Assembly: GCA_036346355.1 (NCBI GenBank) | Contig: CM070579.1 | Coordinates: 868,001 to 932,000 of the forward strand | Length of the DNA stretch: 64,000 nucleotides | Reading direction: 5' to 3' | DNA from: Rhipidocladum racemiflorum | Lineage: Eukaryota > Streptophyta > Magnoliopsida > Poales > Poaceae | Shown: positions 18,490-28,866 of the stretch, in pieces | Numbering within the stretch: the stretch's first letter is position 1 | How the letters are laid out: each line of letters starts with the position of its first letter | The notes under the pieces: generated by a model | What the model saw: the letters and a program-made list of their open reading frames with translations, nothing else | The model's database searches: none | What the model was told of the DNA's origin: nothing | Translations under genes and position numbers: made by a program

Positions 18490-20652
18490 TCAGGGGTAGA
18501 ATTTGCGCAGATTTTCTATATTCTGGGAGTTCGCCAGCTCCTCTCCGTCCTCAGTGGCCAGCCTGACCGCCCCGGGACGAGAGACCGAGACCACTTTGAA
18601 AGGTCCCTCCCACAGGGGAGACAGTTTATGCGACCCGGCATGCGACTGGATTCTTCGCAAGACCAGGTCGCCTACTGCCAGTGTTCTCTCACTGACCCGG
18701 GAGGCGTGGTACCGCCTGAGACTTTGCTGGTACCTTGCGGCGCGCAGAGCCGCCCTATCCCGCGCTTCTTCCAGGAGGTTGACGTCATCCCGACGCAGAT
18801 CTTCCTGGCCCTCTTCAACGAACGCAGCAACGCGTGGTGAGCCCAGCTCTAATTCAGAAGGGAGGACAGCCTCCGCGCCGTAGACCAGGAAGAAGGGGGT
18901 TTCCCCGGTGGCCCGACTGGGGGTGGTCCGAAGTGACCACAGAACCGCCGGGAGCTCTTCAGCCCACCGGGTCCCACGCTTGTGGAGCCGATCGAATGCC
19001 CGCGTCTTGAGGCCCTTCAGCACCAGCGCGTTATCCCGCTCGACCTGGCCGTTGCTCCTGGGGTGGGCGACCGAGGCAAAGCAGACCTTGGTGCCCATTT
19101 CTTCACAGAAGTCGAGGAAGGCCGCGCTGGTGAACTGCGTGCCGTTGTCGGTGATGATGCGGTTGGCAACCCCAAAGCGAGCGAAGATCCCTTGGATGAA
19201 CTTGACTGCAGCTGCGGCGGTGATGGATCTGACCGTCTCGGCTTCCACCCACTTAGTAAACTTGTCAACGGCGACGTACAGGTAGGTGTAGCCCCCTGTG
19301 GCCCGCGGGAACGGACCCAGGATATCCAGCCCCCAGACCGCGAAGGGCCATGAGAGAGGGATAGTTTGCAGGGCCTGGGCCGGTCGGTGGATTTGCTTGG
19401 CGTGGAACTGGCATGCCTCACATCTCCTCACCAGCCCGCAGGCATCCTGGAGGGCGGTTGGCCAATAGAACCCTTGACGGAAAGCTTTTCCCGCCATCGT
19501 TCGTCCGGACACATGGCTCCCGCACACGCCTCCATGGATATCCGAGAGCAAGCTGCTCCCCTCTTCCCGAGTGATGCACTTCAGAAGAATTCCGTTCTTA
19601 CCCCGGCGGTACAGGTCCCCGTCCACCAGGGTATAGCACTTGGCCTTTCGTGCTATCTTCTCTGCTGACGCATCATCGTCGGGGCAAACTTGATCCCGCA
19701 GGTAGGCCAGGATCGGATCCATCCATGTGCCTTCCTGGTCAAGTACAGCGACCACATGGTGGTCGTCCGGGTACTCCGCCTGGCCGGGCGTTTCCACCGG
19801 AACCACTTTCCCTCCAGGGGCGAGGGCTGAAGTGGCATCACCATCGTCCCCGCCAGAAACGGGGGCTGCGATGGACGGTCGCGGAAGCCTTTCTTCAAAG
19901 ACCCCGACCGGCACAGGAGATCTGGTTGAGGCGAGCTGAGCGAGCTCGTCCGCCAGATGGTTGTCGCGCCGTGGGATGTGAGTATATCCCAATCCTTCGA
20001 AACGCCGCTCCAGCTTTCTGACCTCCGCCAGGTACGCCGCCATGACGGGGTCAGGACAGGAAAAATCCTTCCGTGCTTGATTGACGACCAACAGGGAGTC
20101 GCCCTTCACTTGTAGGCGCCGTATGCCGATGGCTGCGGCGGCCCGAAGCCCAGCCAGCAAACCCTCGTACTCGGCGACGTTGTTAGTGGCCTTGAAGTCG
20201 AGGACGACCACATGCTTGAGGAGGTCCCCGGTCGGGGAGATCAAGAGGACCCCAGCCCCCGCGCCTTCAAGCCTGAAGGACCCATCAAAGAAGAGTGTCC
20301 AGGGGGAGGGCGCGAGGACCTCATCGGCTTCGGCTGGAGTCCATTCGACGACGAAATCCGCCAGCCTTTGACTTTTCACCGCAGTGCAAGGGGCAAACTT
20401 GACGCCGAACTCTCCCAGTTCGACGGACCACTTTGCGATGCGACCCTCAGCTTCTCGGTTGTGGAGGATCTCGCGCAGGGGGTAGGAGGAGACCACTGTG
20501 ATCTCTCTCCCCTGGAAGTAGTGGCGCAGCTTCCTTGATGCTACTAGCACGGCGTATACCATCTTCTGAGCCTGAGGGTACCTTGTTTCCGCGTCGTGTA
20601 GCACCCTGCTGATGTAATAAACCGGTCGTTGAACACCTTCCCGCTCCGCCAC
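18490..20652 (-). CDS. RNase H and integrase part of element 1 pol
   Basis: An open frame of 720 codons, the best-preserved retroelement ORF in the window. The N-terminal end is the tail of RT/RNase H (YYISRVLHDAETRYP). A plant-type RNase H follows (about residues 145-270: LFFDGSF, TNNVAEYEGLLAGL, KGDSLLVVNQ). The integrase zinc domain (about 385-435, ending CGLVRRCEACQ) and DDE core come next (DILGPFPRA, DKFTKW, ITDNGTQF and HPRSNGQVERDN supply the catalytic acids). A C-terminal domain ends QNIENLRKFYP. It is separated from the RT by about 150 bases of broken frame, so it is not translated as part of an intact polyprotein. Confidence 0.9.
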   Translation of the reverse strand: MAEREGVQRPVYYISRVLHDAETRYPQAQKMVYAVLVASRKLRHYFQGREITVVSSYPLREILHNREAEGRIAKWSVELGEFGVKFAPCTAVKSQRLADFVVEWTPAEADEVLAPSPWTLFFDGSFRLEGAGAGVLLISPTGDLLKHVVVLDFKATNNVAEYEGLLAGLRAAAAIGIRRLQVKGDSLLVVNQARKDFSCPDPVMAAYLAEVRKLERRFEGLGYTHIPRRDNHLADELAQLASTRSPVPVGVFEERLPRPSIAAPVSGGDDGDATSALAPGGKVVPVETPGQAEYPDDHHVVAVLDQEGTWMDPILAYLRDQVCPDDDASAEKIARKAKCYTLVDGDLYRRGKNGILLKCITREEGSSLLSDIHGGVCGSHVSGRTMAGKAFRQGFYWPTALQDACGLVRRCEACQFHAKQIHRPAQALQTIPLSWPFAVWGLDILGPFPRATGGYTYLYVAVDKFTKWVEAETVRSITAAAAVKFIQGIFARFGVANRIITDNGTQFTSAAFLDFCEEMGTKVCFASVAHPRSNGQVERDNALVLKGLKTRAFDRLHKRGTRWAEELPAVLWSLRTTPSRATGETPFFLVYGAEAVLPSELELGSPRVAAFVEEGQEDLRRDDVNLLEEARDRAALRAARYQQSLRRYHASRVSERTLAVGDLVLRRIQSHAGSHKLSPLWEGPFKVVSVSRPGAVRLATEDGEELANSQNIENLRKFYP

Positions 20653-20684
20653 CGGTAGCGGCGCTCACCTGAAGGGGCTAGTCG

Positions 20685-21614
20685 CTACATACTGGCAAGA
20701 GCGGCTCGCGACTCGGGGCGACCAAGATCTGGGGAGGAGAGGTACTTCTTCAGGTCTTCGAACGCCTGCTGTGCTTCTGGGGTCCATGCAAACGAGTTGG
20801 TCTTCTTCAACAGCTTGAGCAATGGGCAGGCTTTTCTCCCAGTAGGGCTATGAACCGGCCAAGGAGGCCAACCGGCCACCAAGCATTCTGATTGCTTGAG
20901 CGGGTAGGCGGCTGCATCCGCTCAATTGCTTCTATCTTCTGCAGGTTGACCTCAATCCCGCGATCGAGACCGTAAAATCCGAGCAGCTTTCCGGATGAGA
21001 CACCAAACACACACTTCTCAGGATTTAACTTTATACAGTATTTTCTGAGGCGGGAGAAGATCTCTCCCAGGTCCTGGACAAGCTCATCGGCCTTTTTGGT
21101 CTTCACCACCAGATCATCAACATATACTTCAAGGTTTTTCCCTATCTGGGACCGAAACACGATGTGCATGGCCCGCTGATAGGTGGCACCATCATTCTTC
21201 AGCCCGAAAGGCATCTTGACATAGCAGTATACACCGAGGGGAGTCACAAAGGCGGTCTTCTCTTCGTCTTCCTGCGCCATACTGATCTGATGATACCCAG
21301 AGTATGCGTCGAGGAAGCACAAAGCTTCGCACCCTGCCGTGGAATCGACAACGATGTCTATCCGCGGCAAGGGGTACGGGTCCTTGGGGCAGGCTTTGTT
21401 GAGGTCGGTGAAGTCGATGCACATACGCCACTTCCCGTTGGACTTCTTTACAAGTACGGGGTTGGCCAACCATTCCGGATAGGCGGCTTCCCGCACAATT
21501 TTTGCAGACAAAAGTTTTTCCACCTCAGCCCTAATGGCGTCCTGCCGCTCTGGCGCCTGCCTCCGGATCTTTTGCCGAGCAAGTGCGCTTCCAGAAGCGT
21601 GGCCAATTGGTGCT
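20685..21614 (-). pseudogene. reverse transcriptase of element 1, broken
   Basis: The long frame (21523-20807) contains the RT core: NPVLVKKSNGKWRMCIDFTD, CFLDAYSGYHQI with the first catalytic Asp, MPFGLKN, and YVDDLVVKTKK with the catalytic YVDD box. Near 20880 the frame breaks (SNQNAWW) and continues in another frame at 20882-20685. Upstream, 21524-21614 is also out of frame. RT catalytic residues are present but the enzyme is interrupted. Confidence 0.85.
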
Positions 21615-22170
21615 CAATCACCTCCTAGGGACCCGGTCATTTCGATGGTTCCCAGCGAACACGTCCAGGTTAGACCGGAGGAAGGTGACGAGCGTCTTCC
21701 TATTTGGCGCCGAGGTCGGTGCCGATCTTGACGACCTTGCCCGAGCCTTCCTCGCCCACGGGACCGCCGCCTCGCCCGAGGGTGCAGGCGAGGTGCGGGT
21801 TCGACCGAGGAGGAGGCCGGACCGTCGCCCTTGTCGCGCCGGCAGGTGGTGCCGCCGGCCAGTCCTGCACCGCTGGCGAGACGCAGGGCTTCCGGCCTAT
21901 CCACCCTCACCGTGATTGGACCCGGGCAGGAATCTTCACCAGCGTGTAGGCATAGTGGACCACCGCCATGAACTTGACCAAGGCCGGGCGGCCAAGCAAG
22001 GCGTTGTAGGGGAGGTCGAAATCGGTGACCTCGAAGTCTACCAGCTCTGTCCGGAAGTTCTCCGCACTTCCGAATGTGACCGACAGTCGGACTAGCCCCA
22101 GGGGTAGGAGACCCACCCCGGGGGCAACTCCGTAAAAAGGCGGGGCCGGACGCAGCTCCTCGTACGGGAT
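21615..22170 (-). pseudogene. protease and protease-RT linker of element 1, broken
   Basis: Frames in this stretch carry the retropepsin tail (e.g. NFRTELVDFEVTDFDLPYNA then LLGRPALVKFMAVVHYAY at 22116-21907), but a stop separates it from the DGGS active-site motif at the end of the gag frame, and several frames are needed to follow it to RT. Confidence 0.75.
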
Positions 22171-23178
22171 CTAGAGCGCCTGGCACGCCCCCACGGACAG
22201 CAAGTTGATGGCGCTACCCCCATCAACAAGGAACCGCCCGAGCTTCGCGTTGCGAACCGTGGGGGAGACCACGATCGGCAGATGGCTCGGGCCGGAAATA
22301 TTCTCCGGGTGGTCGGCCCGGCTGAAAGTGATCGGTTGGTCCGACCATTTCAGCGGCCTGCTCGCCCCGGAGGATGATGCGGTGGCGCACACGCCTCGAG
22401 TCTCGCTTATGCTGCGAAGTTCGATGAGTAGGTGGCCGAGCCACCGTGTATATGACGCTCTGCGCGTGCTCACTTTCCGGAAGGCCAGCGGTGCCGCGTC
22501 TTCGTCGTCGTCGTTGTCTCCGCGGTCTTTCTCGCGGCGCTGCTTGAGCCGCTTGTCCACCAGCTTGGACACAACTTGGCAGTCCTCCAAGTCGTGCCCA
22601 CTTGTCCGATGGATGGGGCAATAGGGCTTGCCGCCATCACCTTCGCGACGGGGTGAGCGGCGATCCCCGCGATCGTCGCGCCGGTCCTGGCGCTCGTTCC
22701 TCCGGCCCCGATCGTCGCGACGCCGGGATTTGGCTTCCGGCTCGGCAACCAGAACTTCCCTAGTAGTGGCCTCCTTCCGCTTTTTCTTCTTCTTGCGGTC
22801 GGAGGATTTCGAGGCGCCGGCGTCGCTGGTGTCGGCAGGCCTCGTTGTGCACTTTCGAGCCTCGGCCGCCCTGGCGCACTTGTGGGCCAGGGAGAACAAC
22901 TCGGAAGTGGTTGAGATGATACGGGTAGCCATCTTTTCCCGCATCCTCTGGTCTCGGACCCCCCTCCGGAAAGCAATGATCACCGATTGCTCCGAGATCC
23001 GGGGGATCGTATTGCGGCAGTGGCTAAACCGCCGAATAAACTCTCTTAGGGACTCCCCCTCTGTCTGCTCCAGAGCGTGGAGATCGTCCTCCACGCCTGG
23101 TTGAGCGTAGGAGCCCTGAAAGTTGGCGACAAAAATGTCGCACAATTCCTCCCACGATTCGCATACTGCATTCTTCAC
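22171..23178 (-). CDS. gag with zinc knuckle and start of protease, element 1
   Basis: 335 codons. After the first residues the retrotransposon gag domain is clear (SWEELCDIFVANFQGSY, LREFIRRFSHCRN). A Lys/Arg/Asp-rich basic region (about 130-190) and a zinc-knuckle-like segment follow (YCPIHRTSGHDLEDC). The C-terminus holds the aspartic protease motif VDGGSAINLLS. The first five codons come from LTR sequence: the ORF starts right at the deletion junction (23161/23162) that joined the truncated LTR to gag. The normal N-terminus is missing. Confidence 0.85.
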   Translation of the reverse strand: MKNAVCESWEELCDIFVANFQGSYAQPGVEDDLHALEQTEGESLREFIRRFSHCRNTIPRISEQSVIIAFRRGVRDQRMREKMATRIISTTSELFSLAHKCARAAEARKCTTRPADTSDAGASKSSDRKKKKKRKEATTREVLVAEPEAKSRRRDDRGRRNERQDRRDDRGDRRSPRREGDGGKPYCPIHRTSGHDLEDCQVVSKLVDKRLKQRREKDRGDNDDDEDAAPLAFRKVSTRRASYTRWLGHLLIELRSISETRGVCATASSSGASRPLKWSDQPITFSRADHPENISGPSHLPIVVSPTVRNAKLGRFLVDGGSAINLLSVGACQAL

Positions 23179-23713
23179 GCTTTACATTTAATGCGCACGA
23201 TTCGCATTAAATGCCCTTGACCTAGGCGCTGCAGCCTCGGGGGTGGACGCCAGGAGAGTGGCCTGCATGCCACCTGTCTGGTGGGCGACCACCTCGCTGG
23301 TCCCCCGAGGGCATGGTCTGCCTGCCACGCGCCCCTTGGGCGACCACCTTCCTGGGCGCCCAGCGGTGTGACCTGGTTGCCACACATCCTGGCGACCACC
23401 TTCTTGGCGCCCGGTGGTGTGGCTCGTCGCCACTGTCCCCAGGCGACCACCTTCTTGGGCGCCTAGTGGTGTGGCTCGATCGCCACCGCCCACCGGGCGA
23501 CCACCTTCTTGGGCGCCAGTGGTGTGTCGACGCCATCGCCCACCGGGCGACCACTTTCTGGGCGCCCGGTGGTGTGGCTCGTCGCCACTCGCCCACCGGG
23601 CGACCATGCCGAAGGCTGCGCCGCTGCATGGCGTGCGGCCGGACGCGCCCTGCCCGACCGGTGATCTCTTTTACTGCGGGGGAGTGGGGACCCTGGCGTA
23701 AAATACGCCGACA
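23162..23713 (-). repeat. truncated 5' LTR of gypsy element 1
   Basis: Matches 14390-14943 of the full LTR. Its outer end (TGTCGGCG on the minus strand) is intact next to the CCGTT duplication. The inner 500 bp, corresponding to 13890-14389, is gone and gag sequence begins directly at 23161. Confidence 0.9.
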
Positions 23714-23862
23714 CCGTTCAACGCGCTGGTGGCGGCGTAGCTACGGTTCAGGTTCGGGCCGGTGTACACGAGGGGCCGTACAACGTCAGGGTGTCCTGCA
23801 CGCTCGTCGACTTCTTCGCTAAGAACCAGACCTTCTTCGCGCCCGTCGAGTGTCATGGTTGA
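23714..23862 (+). pseudogene. NHL-like (LEA_2) pseudogene, 3' half
   Basis: Resumes exactly where 13889 stopped. It reads DPFNALVAA across the insertion point, then a TAG, then a strand resembling VRFRFGP. After a one-base shift it continues PYNVRVSCTLVDFFAKNQTF and FAPVECHG to a stop at 23860-23862. The final YNVRVSC...F.PVEC block is the typical C-terminus of the NHL/LEA_2 fold and resembles the neighbouring gene at 26954 (LYNIAVSCPSVHF). So the gene was already, or has since become, frameshifted. Confidence 0.72.
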
Positions 23863-26050
23863 CGTGCATGCAGGAACCCTCGCCGGGATTTCTCGAAATC
23901 TCGGTAAAATTTTGGATCTTAGATCCTTCCGAATTTCATAATTCCGACGAAATTAAAAATACCCTAAAATTTTTAATGTGCTATAGTACTTAAAATATCA
24001 ACGAGATCTCAGTGTATTTGACCGAAATTTTAGCTTTTTTGACCCAAATTTGACTAGATTGGATTCCTCACGTTGTTTTCCATGTCAGACCAAAATTTCA
24101 AAAAAATTTGATGATTTTTTTCGGTTAGACTCACTGACAGGTGGGGGCCCTCGGTCGGCGGCTTGCGCGTAAGTTGACCGATCATTGGTCGGTCCCGCTC
24201 GTCAGTAGGTGCATGCGCATCTAACCGGTGGGACCCAGTCGTTCGTCAGTGGGAAAAACCGTGAGGATGCAGCTGACAGGCGAGGCCCACAAACTAGCGA
24301 CTCAAAACCGGGGAGGTGGCCAGTGAGCTTCGCTAGCAGTGAGCCATGGTCGGGAACATTGAATGGATATCTCGGGGAGAACCACCAGGTCCTTGCGCAC
24401 TTAATGGGGCCTTTGGCTAGGGCTGGTTCTAAATGGAACTGAGCTCGCAACAATGGCCGACGACTCGGGTTCTACCGATTAGCCAGAGCGAGAAATGGGA
24501 CCTTCTCGCATGAAATTTGCGGTTTAGTGAGCTTCCACGAAGTTCTCTGTGCAAGTTTCAAGAGCTCTCCGGAAGATCTATACCTTGGGGCGGTGTGTCG
24601 GCCGGAGATGGAGAAGATGAAGGTCTGTGAAGGAGATGCTGTGATGAACGGTTGGACAAATTGGTTGAGAGTTTCTGCTCACACGGTTATAGGGCGGCTT
24701 TGATCCAAAGGAATTGAAGAGTGGTAATGCATAGAGAGAATTGGATTGAAATTTGGTCGCGGTAGGGAAGTTGGCCGGTGAAGTAAAGGGAGGCCCAAAC
24801 CGCCTTCCATTCATATTTAAAGACGATATGAGTTGAAGGGAACTTCATAGCTGCCTTGGGCTTACCGAGAAAACCTTAGACGGTGGCCCACGTGAAAGAG
24901 AGACGAAAGGTTAAATTCAGGTTCATCCTCTAGTCACTCGGCAAAAGGCAAATTAATGAAGGGGTCAAATCGCTTCAAGATTTTTTGAGAATTTTCACCA
25001 AGTTACCCGAGTACATTATCTACCCACGGTAAACATATGGAATTAAAATTAGTAAGATTTTAATTTCTAAAATTCCTTAAATATTTACTGCTCAAATTTT
25101 CCATCTCTGAAAATGATTTATTTGAAGGCATAAATCATCTGATAAATTTTTGATATTTTTTATATAAGGTTTGTAATAATGTCAGGTAATCTCCATAAAA
25201 ATTTTAAATCCAAAATATTACTATTTATTTTCTATTAATTCTTTTTCTCTGTTTTGCTGATTTTTAATTTTGAGAAAAGTAAATACGGATAAATAGAAAA
25301 TTTAACTTTTAATTTTTACAATTTTTACCAGATTAGGGTATGGTAATGGTGATCTCATGGTAAAATATCAGATTCTGGAGAGCTGTAAGAAATTCTTGAG
25401 AAATCTTTTACTGATCTGGTCAATGTAATAATTAATTCCAAAATTAATCATTCCATGGTTTTAAATGTGTTCATACTAATTTTGATCATCCAAATCTTAA
25501 TACAGATATCTCTAAAGATATTTAAAGCGTTTTGGTAATTTCCTCGCTTTTATCTTTTTACCATTTACCATTATCTTCCTTTTAAATTCCAAGATTTAAT
25601 TATTTTCCAACAAGAAATTCACTCAAAAAGGCATATAAATTTAAGAAATGCAATAATAAATCAAATGCATATTTTAATAATGCATTTTATTTTTTATTTT
25701 ATTAAATCTTGGGATGTTACTAATTGATTTAAAAAAAAATTTGTTGAAAATTCTCTATTTAAAATCTCCAAAGTTGAAATTTTGCCTAGTAATTTTTTTT
25801 TTCAAATTGAAATTTCCAGATTTGAATTTTTTCAGGCTGAATTTTCCCAAGTTGTAACTTCCTGTTTGATTTTTTCAAAGTTAAAATTTTTATTTGATTT
25901 TTTTGTGTTAGAGAGGAAGAAAAGGGGTTGGGGGCATTGAAAAGGAAGAGGGATGGTGAAAACGAAAAGGGTGGAGATGGATGGAGAAGATGGCACATGG
26001 CATACTATCACGATGTTCGTTTACTTTTTGCTATAATTTGTTAATGAATA
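23863..26050. other. AT-rich intergenic DNA
   Basis: No gene seen. 23880-24130 is rich in GAAATTT/AAATTTCG-type motifs and looks like decayed repeat. 24180-24900 is of mixed composition with short meaningless frames. 24950-25900 is strongly AT-rich. Confidence 0.4.
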
Positions 26051-26325
26051 CTCCTTCCGTTGATAAATATAAGGTGTATTTTGACTTTGCAAAAGGATTA
26101 AGGTTGCAGTGAAATTGAGAAAGATATGAGAGAAAATGTCTCCTCTTAATTGCCTTGGAAGATAAGAGATAATACTTTGTGTGGATAGTGATGAATAAGT
26201 GCATATGGTTGAGAGATAATAAATAGAGGTATAGTAAAAAAAACTCATTAAATCTACGTGCAAATCTTGTATTTCTAAATAAGATCATCCAAACTTATAG
26301 ATCTCATATTTATTAACGGAGGGAG
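26051..26325. mobile_element. Stowaway-like MITE (Tc1/mariner type)
   Basis: 275 bp with ends CTCCTTCCGTTGATAAATAT and the complement of CTCCCTCCGTTAATAAATAT, flanked by TA on both sides (26049-26050, 26326-26327). The CTCCCTCCGT terminus and TA target site identify Stowaway MITEs of grasses. No coding capacity. Confidence 0.85.
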
Positions 26326-26327
26326 TA

Positions 26328-26953
26328 CTCTCTAACGTCATGCTCCCAAGCTAGGCTAGGTGGGACCCACATAACCATTACTTGGGCTGAAATTTCATTG
26401 GGCCAGGTTGAATTGAGGCTCCACTTCAAATCCAAGTTGAATTGGAATTGGTTTACATATTCAATTCTAGTGTTTGGATGGCATGTGAAATTTGAGAGTA
26501 GAGTTATAATCAAATCCAAATAGTGTTCGGTTGCCATTGCGAGGAATCCAAATGGGCCGGACGAAGCATCAAGCACGCATGAGTCGAGGCCGAGGGAGGG
26601 CCTGGACTGGGCCCTGGCTGCACATTCTATTTTGCTAGCTGTTATGTGTTCGAATAGGATGCCAAATGTTTATGGTATGGTACATAGACTAAAATTTCAC
26701 TAGTTTAGTTCAACTACTAGTCCTCGTCCCAAACAATATATAGTTCAACTAGTTTAATTTCAATTCCGTCTCTGAAGGGCATACAAACAACATATATTCA
26801 GAAGATCCAATTCCGCGAACCAAACAGGGCGGTTTTTACGCAAATGTATTGCACAAAGCTTTTTCGTGTTTTTTTTTGAAAATTAAGAAAGAGATAATAA
26901 CCAAAATAGACAAACTCAAACGCATGCAGCACAACATATGTAACCCATGCATG
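26328..26953. other. intergenic DNA, 3' side of NHL2
   Basis: No gene. A sequence AACCAAACAGGGCGG (about 26817-26831) resembles the end of a Harbinger/Tourist-type element, but no partner end was found. Confidence 0.35.
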
Positions 26954-27577
26954 TCAAGCCGTGCAATTGACCTGCAAGTGATTGGTGCCATTGCTTGTGT
27001 TGTTTTCCTTGGTGAAGTGCACCGACGGGCAGGACACGGCGATGTTGTACAGCCGCGTGCCCGCAAGCCCGTACCTGAACCACACCTTGGCTTTGATCAC
27101 CACCTCCGGGTAGCGATCGTCGTCTTCGTCGCCGCCGCCGCCGCCGCCGCCATTACTGTTCTTTTGGCTCTCCTGCAGGTCGGCTTTCTCGTCCAACGCT
27201 ATCTTGCCCGACGCGCGGTACTCGGTCGTGTTCCGCGGCTGCTGCCAAGACGGGTAAGCGCTCGTGTCGACGGCCGCCGGGAACCACGCCGTCTTGCTCA
27301 CCCATACCTCGACCTGTATCGCGACGTAATGCACCTTGGTGAGCCGGCTGGTGTTGTTGGCCATGATGCTGACGTTCAAGTGTCTGTCGAGGTTCTTCCG
27401 ACTGCTGTAGGTCGCGTCGGTGAGGGAGAAGTAGACATGCGCGGGGCAGAGGAGGACGGAGACGACGGAGACGACGGCGATGACGGCGAGGGTTCCGGCC
27501 AGAGCCGCAAGGATGTACTGCTTGCTGCTCCATGATCTGCGGCTACGCCGGGAAGCAGGGGCAATACTGATCGCCAT
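26954..27577 (-). CDS. NDR1/HIN1-like (LEA_2 family) membrane protein 2
   Basis: Single exon, 207 residues. A basic N-terminus (RRSRRSW) is followed by one membrane segment (about 22-44, ILAALAGTLAVIAVVSVVSV) and an extracytosolic domain. That domain has the NNTSR motif in the position of the NHL NPSxR motif, a seven-Gly run followed by an acidic stretch near 145-155, and a C-terminal LYNIAVSCP...VNC block with several N-glycosylation sites (NNT, NTS, NGT, NCT). It is shorter than and clearly diverged from the other two NHL genes but has the same topology. It is closest in its C-terminus to the split pseudogene. Confidence 0.75.
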   Translation of the reverse strand: MAISIAPASRRSRRSWSSKQYILAALAGTLAVIAVVSVVSVLLCPAHVYFSLTDATYSSRKNLDRHLNVSIMANNTSRLTKVHYVAIQVEVWVSKTAWFPAAVDTSAYPSWQQPRNTTEYRASGKIALDEKADLQESQKNSNGGGGGGGDEDDDRYPEVVIKAKVWFRYGLAGTRLYNIAVSCPSVHFTKENNTSNGTNHLQVNCTA

Positions 27578-27633
27578 GGGAATACGTATATGTATATGTT
27601 AGATTGCTAATCAATACATGGATCGAGCACAAC

Positions 27634-27643
27634 TATATATATA
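27634..27643 (-). promoter_or_regulatory. TATA box of NHL2
   Basis: On the minus strand reads TATATATA, about 60 bases upstream of the start codon at 27577, matching the arrangement at NHL1. Confidence 0.55.
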
Positions 27644-27754
27644 CGCGCGAGAGAACGCATGCATCCTCAACAATTAGCGTGAAATCAAAGTTTTTCACCT
27701 GAGAGATCGAGGATATGCCGCGGTGGGCATGCATGTGCATACATGCGTAGTAAT

Positions 27755-28204
27755 CACAAAAAATCAAAGGGGAAAGGCGTATTCAAATTAAGCTCCCAAC
27801 TAAAGCAAACAGTTCTTTTCATTTGCAGGGCCTTTTTCTTTTTGAGATTTCATCTGGCCGATTAAAGTAAACACAAAAAAATCAAAGGGAAAAGGCGTAT
27901 TTAAATTAAGCTCCCAACTAAAGCAAACAGTCCTTTTCATTTGCAGGGCCTTTTTCTTTTTGAGTTTTCATCTGGGCCGATTAAAGTAAGAGAGGTGCTT
28001 CTATGCTTTTCCTTTTAAAAGTTGCACAACTATTAAAGCATGAATGGAGGGTAGATAGTGATTACTTACCCCTTCGTTTGCTTCAAGATTTGTGCAACTT
28101 ATACTAGAAGGAAGAGCATAAAAGCATTGCTCAGTAAGTAAACACAAAAAAATCAAAGGGAAAAGGCGTATTTAAATTAAGCTCCCAACTAAAGCAAACA
28201 GTTC
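27755..28204. repeat. 117-bp tandem array, left part
   Basis: Units start with CACAAAAAAATCAAAGGG at 27755, 27872 and 28143. The second unit is interrupted by a MITE at 27990 and the third by gypsy element 2 at 28205. The array resumes at 39696. Each unit contains CTTTTCATTTGCAGGGCC and ends CCGATTAAAGTAAA. The origin of the unit is unknown. Confidence 0.88.
27990..28138. mobile_element. MITE in the tandem array (Harbinger-like, TAA target)
   Basis: About 149 bp interrupting an array unit. Its arms are inverted repeats of about 40 bp with mismatches: GTGCTTCTATGCTTTTCC...AAGTTGCACAA at the left, and the complement of AATGCTTTTATGCTCTTCC...AAGTTGCACAA at the right. TAA lies on both sides, as expected for Harbinger/PIF insertion; the exact right boundary is ambiguous by a few bases. 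Confidence 0.65.
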
Positions 28205-28814
28205 TGTCGGGGGGTTCGGGTAATTCCCATAAATTACCTCCGGGTGCCACGAACGGCCGAGCTCGCTCCCGCCCGAGCCACCAGGAGGTCGTTCCCAAGG
28301 ACGATCTAGTTGGGACCTGAGAAGGTCGCGTATCCTGGCCAATTGCGAGCTCGAGCTCACATAAGACAACCGAGCTCGGCGCTGGGTATTGGCCGACCTG
28401 ACGTGATCTCGAGGTCGGTGGGAGTAACCGCCGGCGCGTAACCTCCGTTAGCCCGTTGCGTCCTCCGCGGGAGCGTGGCAGAATTGTAGGATCTGCTAGT
28501 TGCCACGATTGGACGTGGTCCAATCGTGCGGATAATGGGGCCTGCGGAGTTTGATCCTTTGTAAGCTATAAAAGCGTCCCCTTCATGAGGGGGGACGGGA
28601 CACAGACAGATTTCCTTACAAAAAATATACACGAGCTGGAGTAGGGCTATTATCTCCTTCTTGAGAGGCCCGAACCAGGGTAAATCACAGTGTCCTTGCC
28701 CATTGAAGTCTAGTGAGTCACTCCTCTGAGTATCCCATCACGTGAGAATGGGGCGCAGTTGGTCCCTCCACCAACAAGTAAGCTCGGCGGGGGCCTGCTC
28801 CCCAATCGTCGACA
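28205..28814 (+). repeat. 5' LTR of gypsy element 2 (610 bp)
   Basis: TGTCGGGG to CGTCGACA, with TATAAAA at 28567-28573 as promoter. It is about 11 bp longer than the 3' LTR (599 bp) because of several small indels. Confidence 0.92.
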
Positions 28815-28816
28815 GC

Positions 28817-28834
28817 TGGCGCCGTCCGTGGGGA
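28817..28834 (+). other. primer-binding site of element 2
   Basis: TGGCGCCGTCCGTGGGGA two bases after the LTR end. A start with TGGCGCCG fits the 3' end of a tRNA such as tRNA-Asp; the exact tRNA was not checked. The same motif follows the 5' LTR of element 3 at 50370. Confidence 0.75.
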
Positions 28835-28866
28835 CCGACTTTCCCTTTCGTGAGGAATCCCGGAGG

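Larger units (their letters stand above)
13890..23713 (-). mobile_element. Ty3/gypsy element 1 (Tat/RIRE2-like), minus orientation
   Basis: 9,824 bp, bounded by the 5-bp target duplication CCGTT (13885-13889 and 23714-23718). Read on the minus strand the order is truncated 5' LTR (23713-23162), gag-protease, RT, RNase H-integrase (ending 18490), a spacer with an oppositely directed ORF (15345-17870 on the plus strand), and a full 3' LTR (14943-13890). The 5' LTR has lost its inner ~500 bp together with the primer-binding site and the N-terminus of gag, so the copy cannot transpose by itself. It inserted into an NHL-like gene. Confidence 0.92.

Noticed and set aside
26817..26831. AACCAAACAGGGCGG as a Tourist MITE end
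   Set aside because: No matching inverted end or target duplication found nearby.
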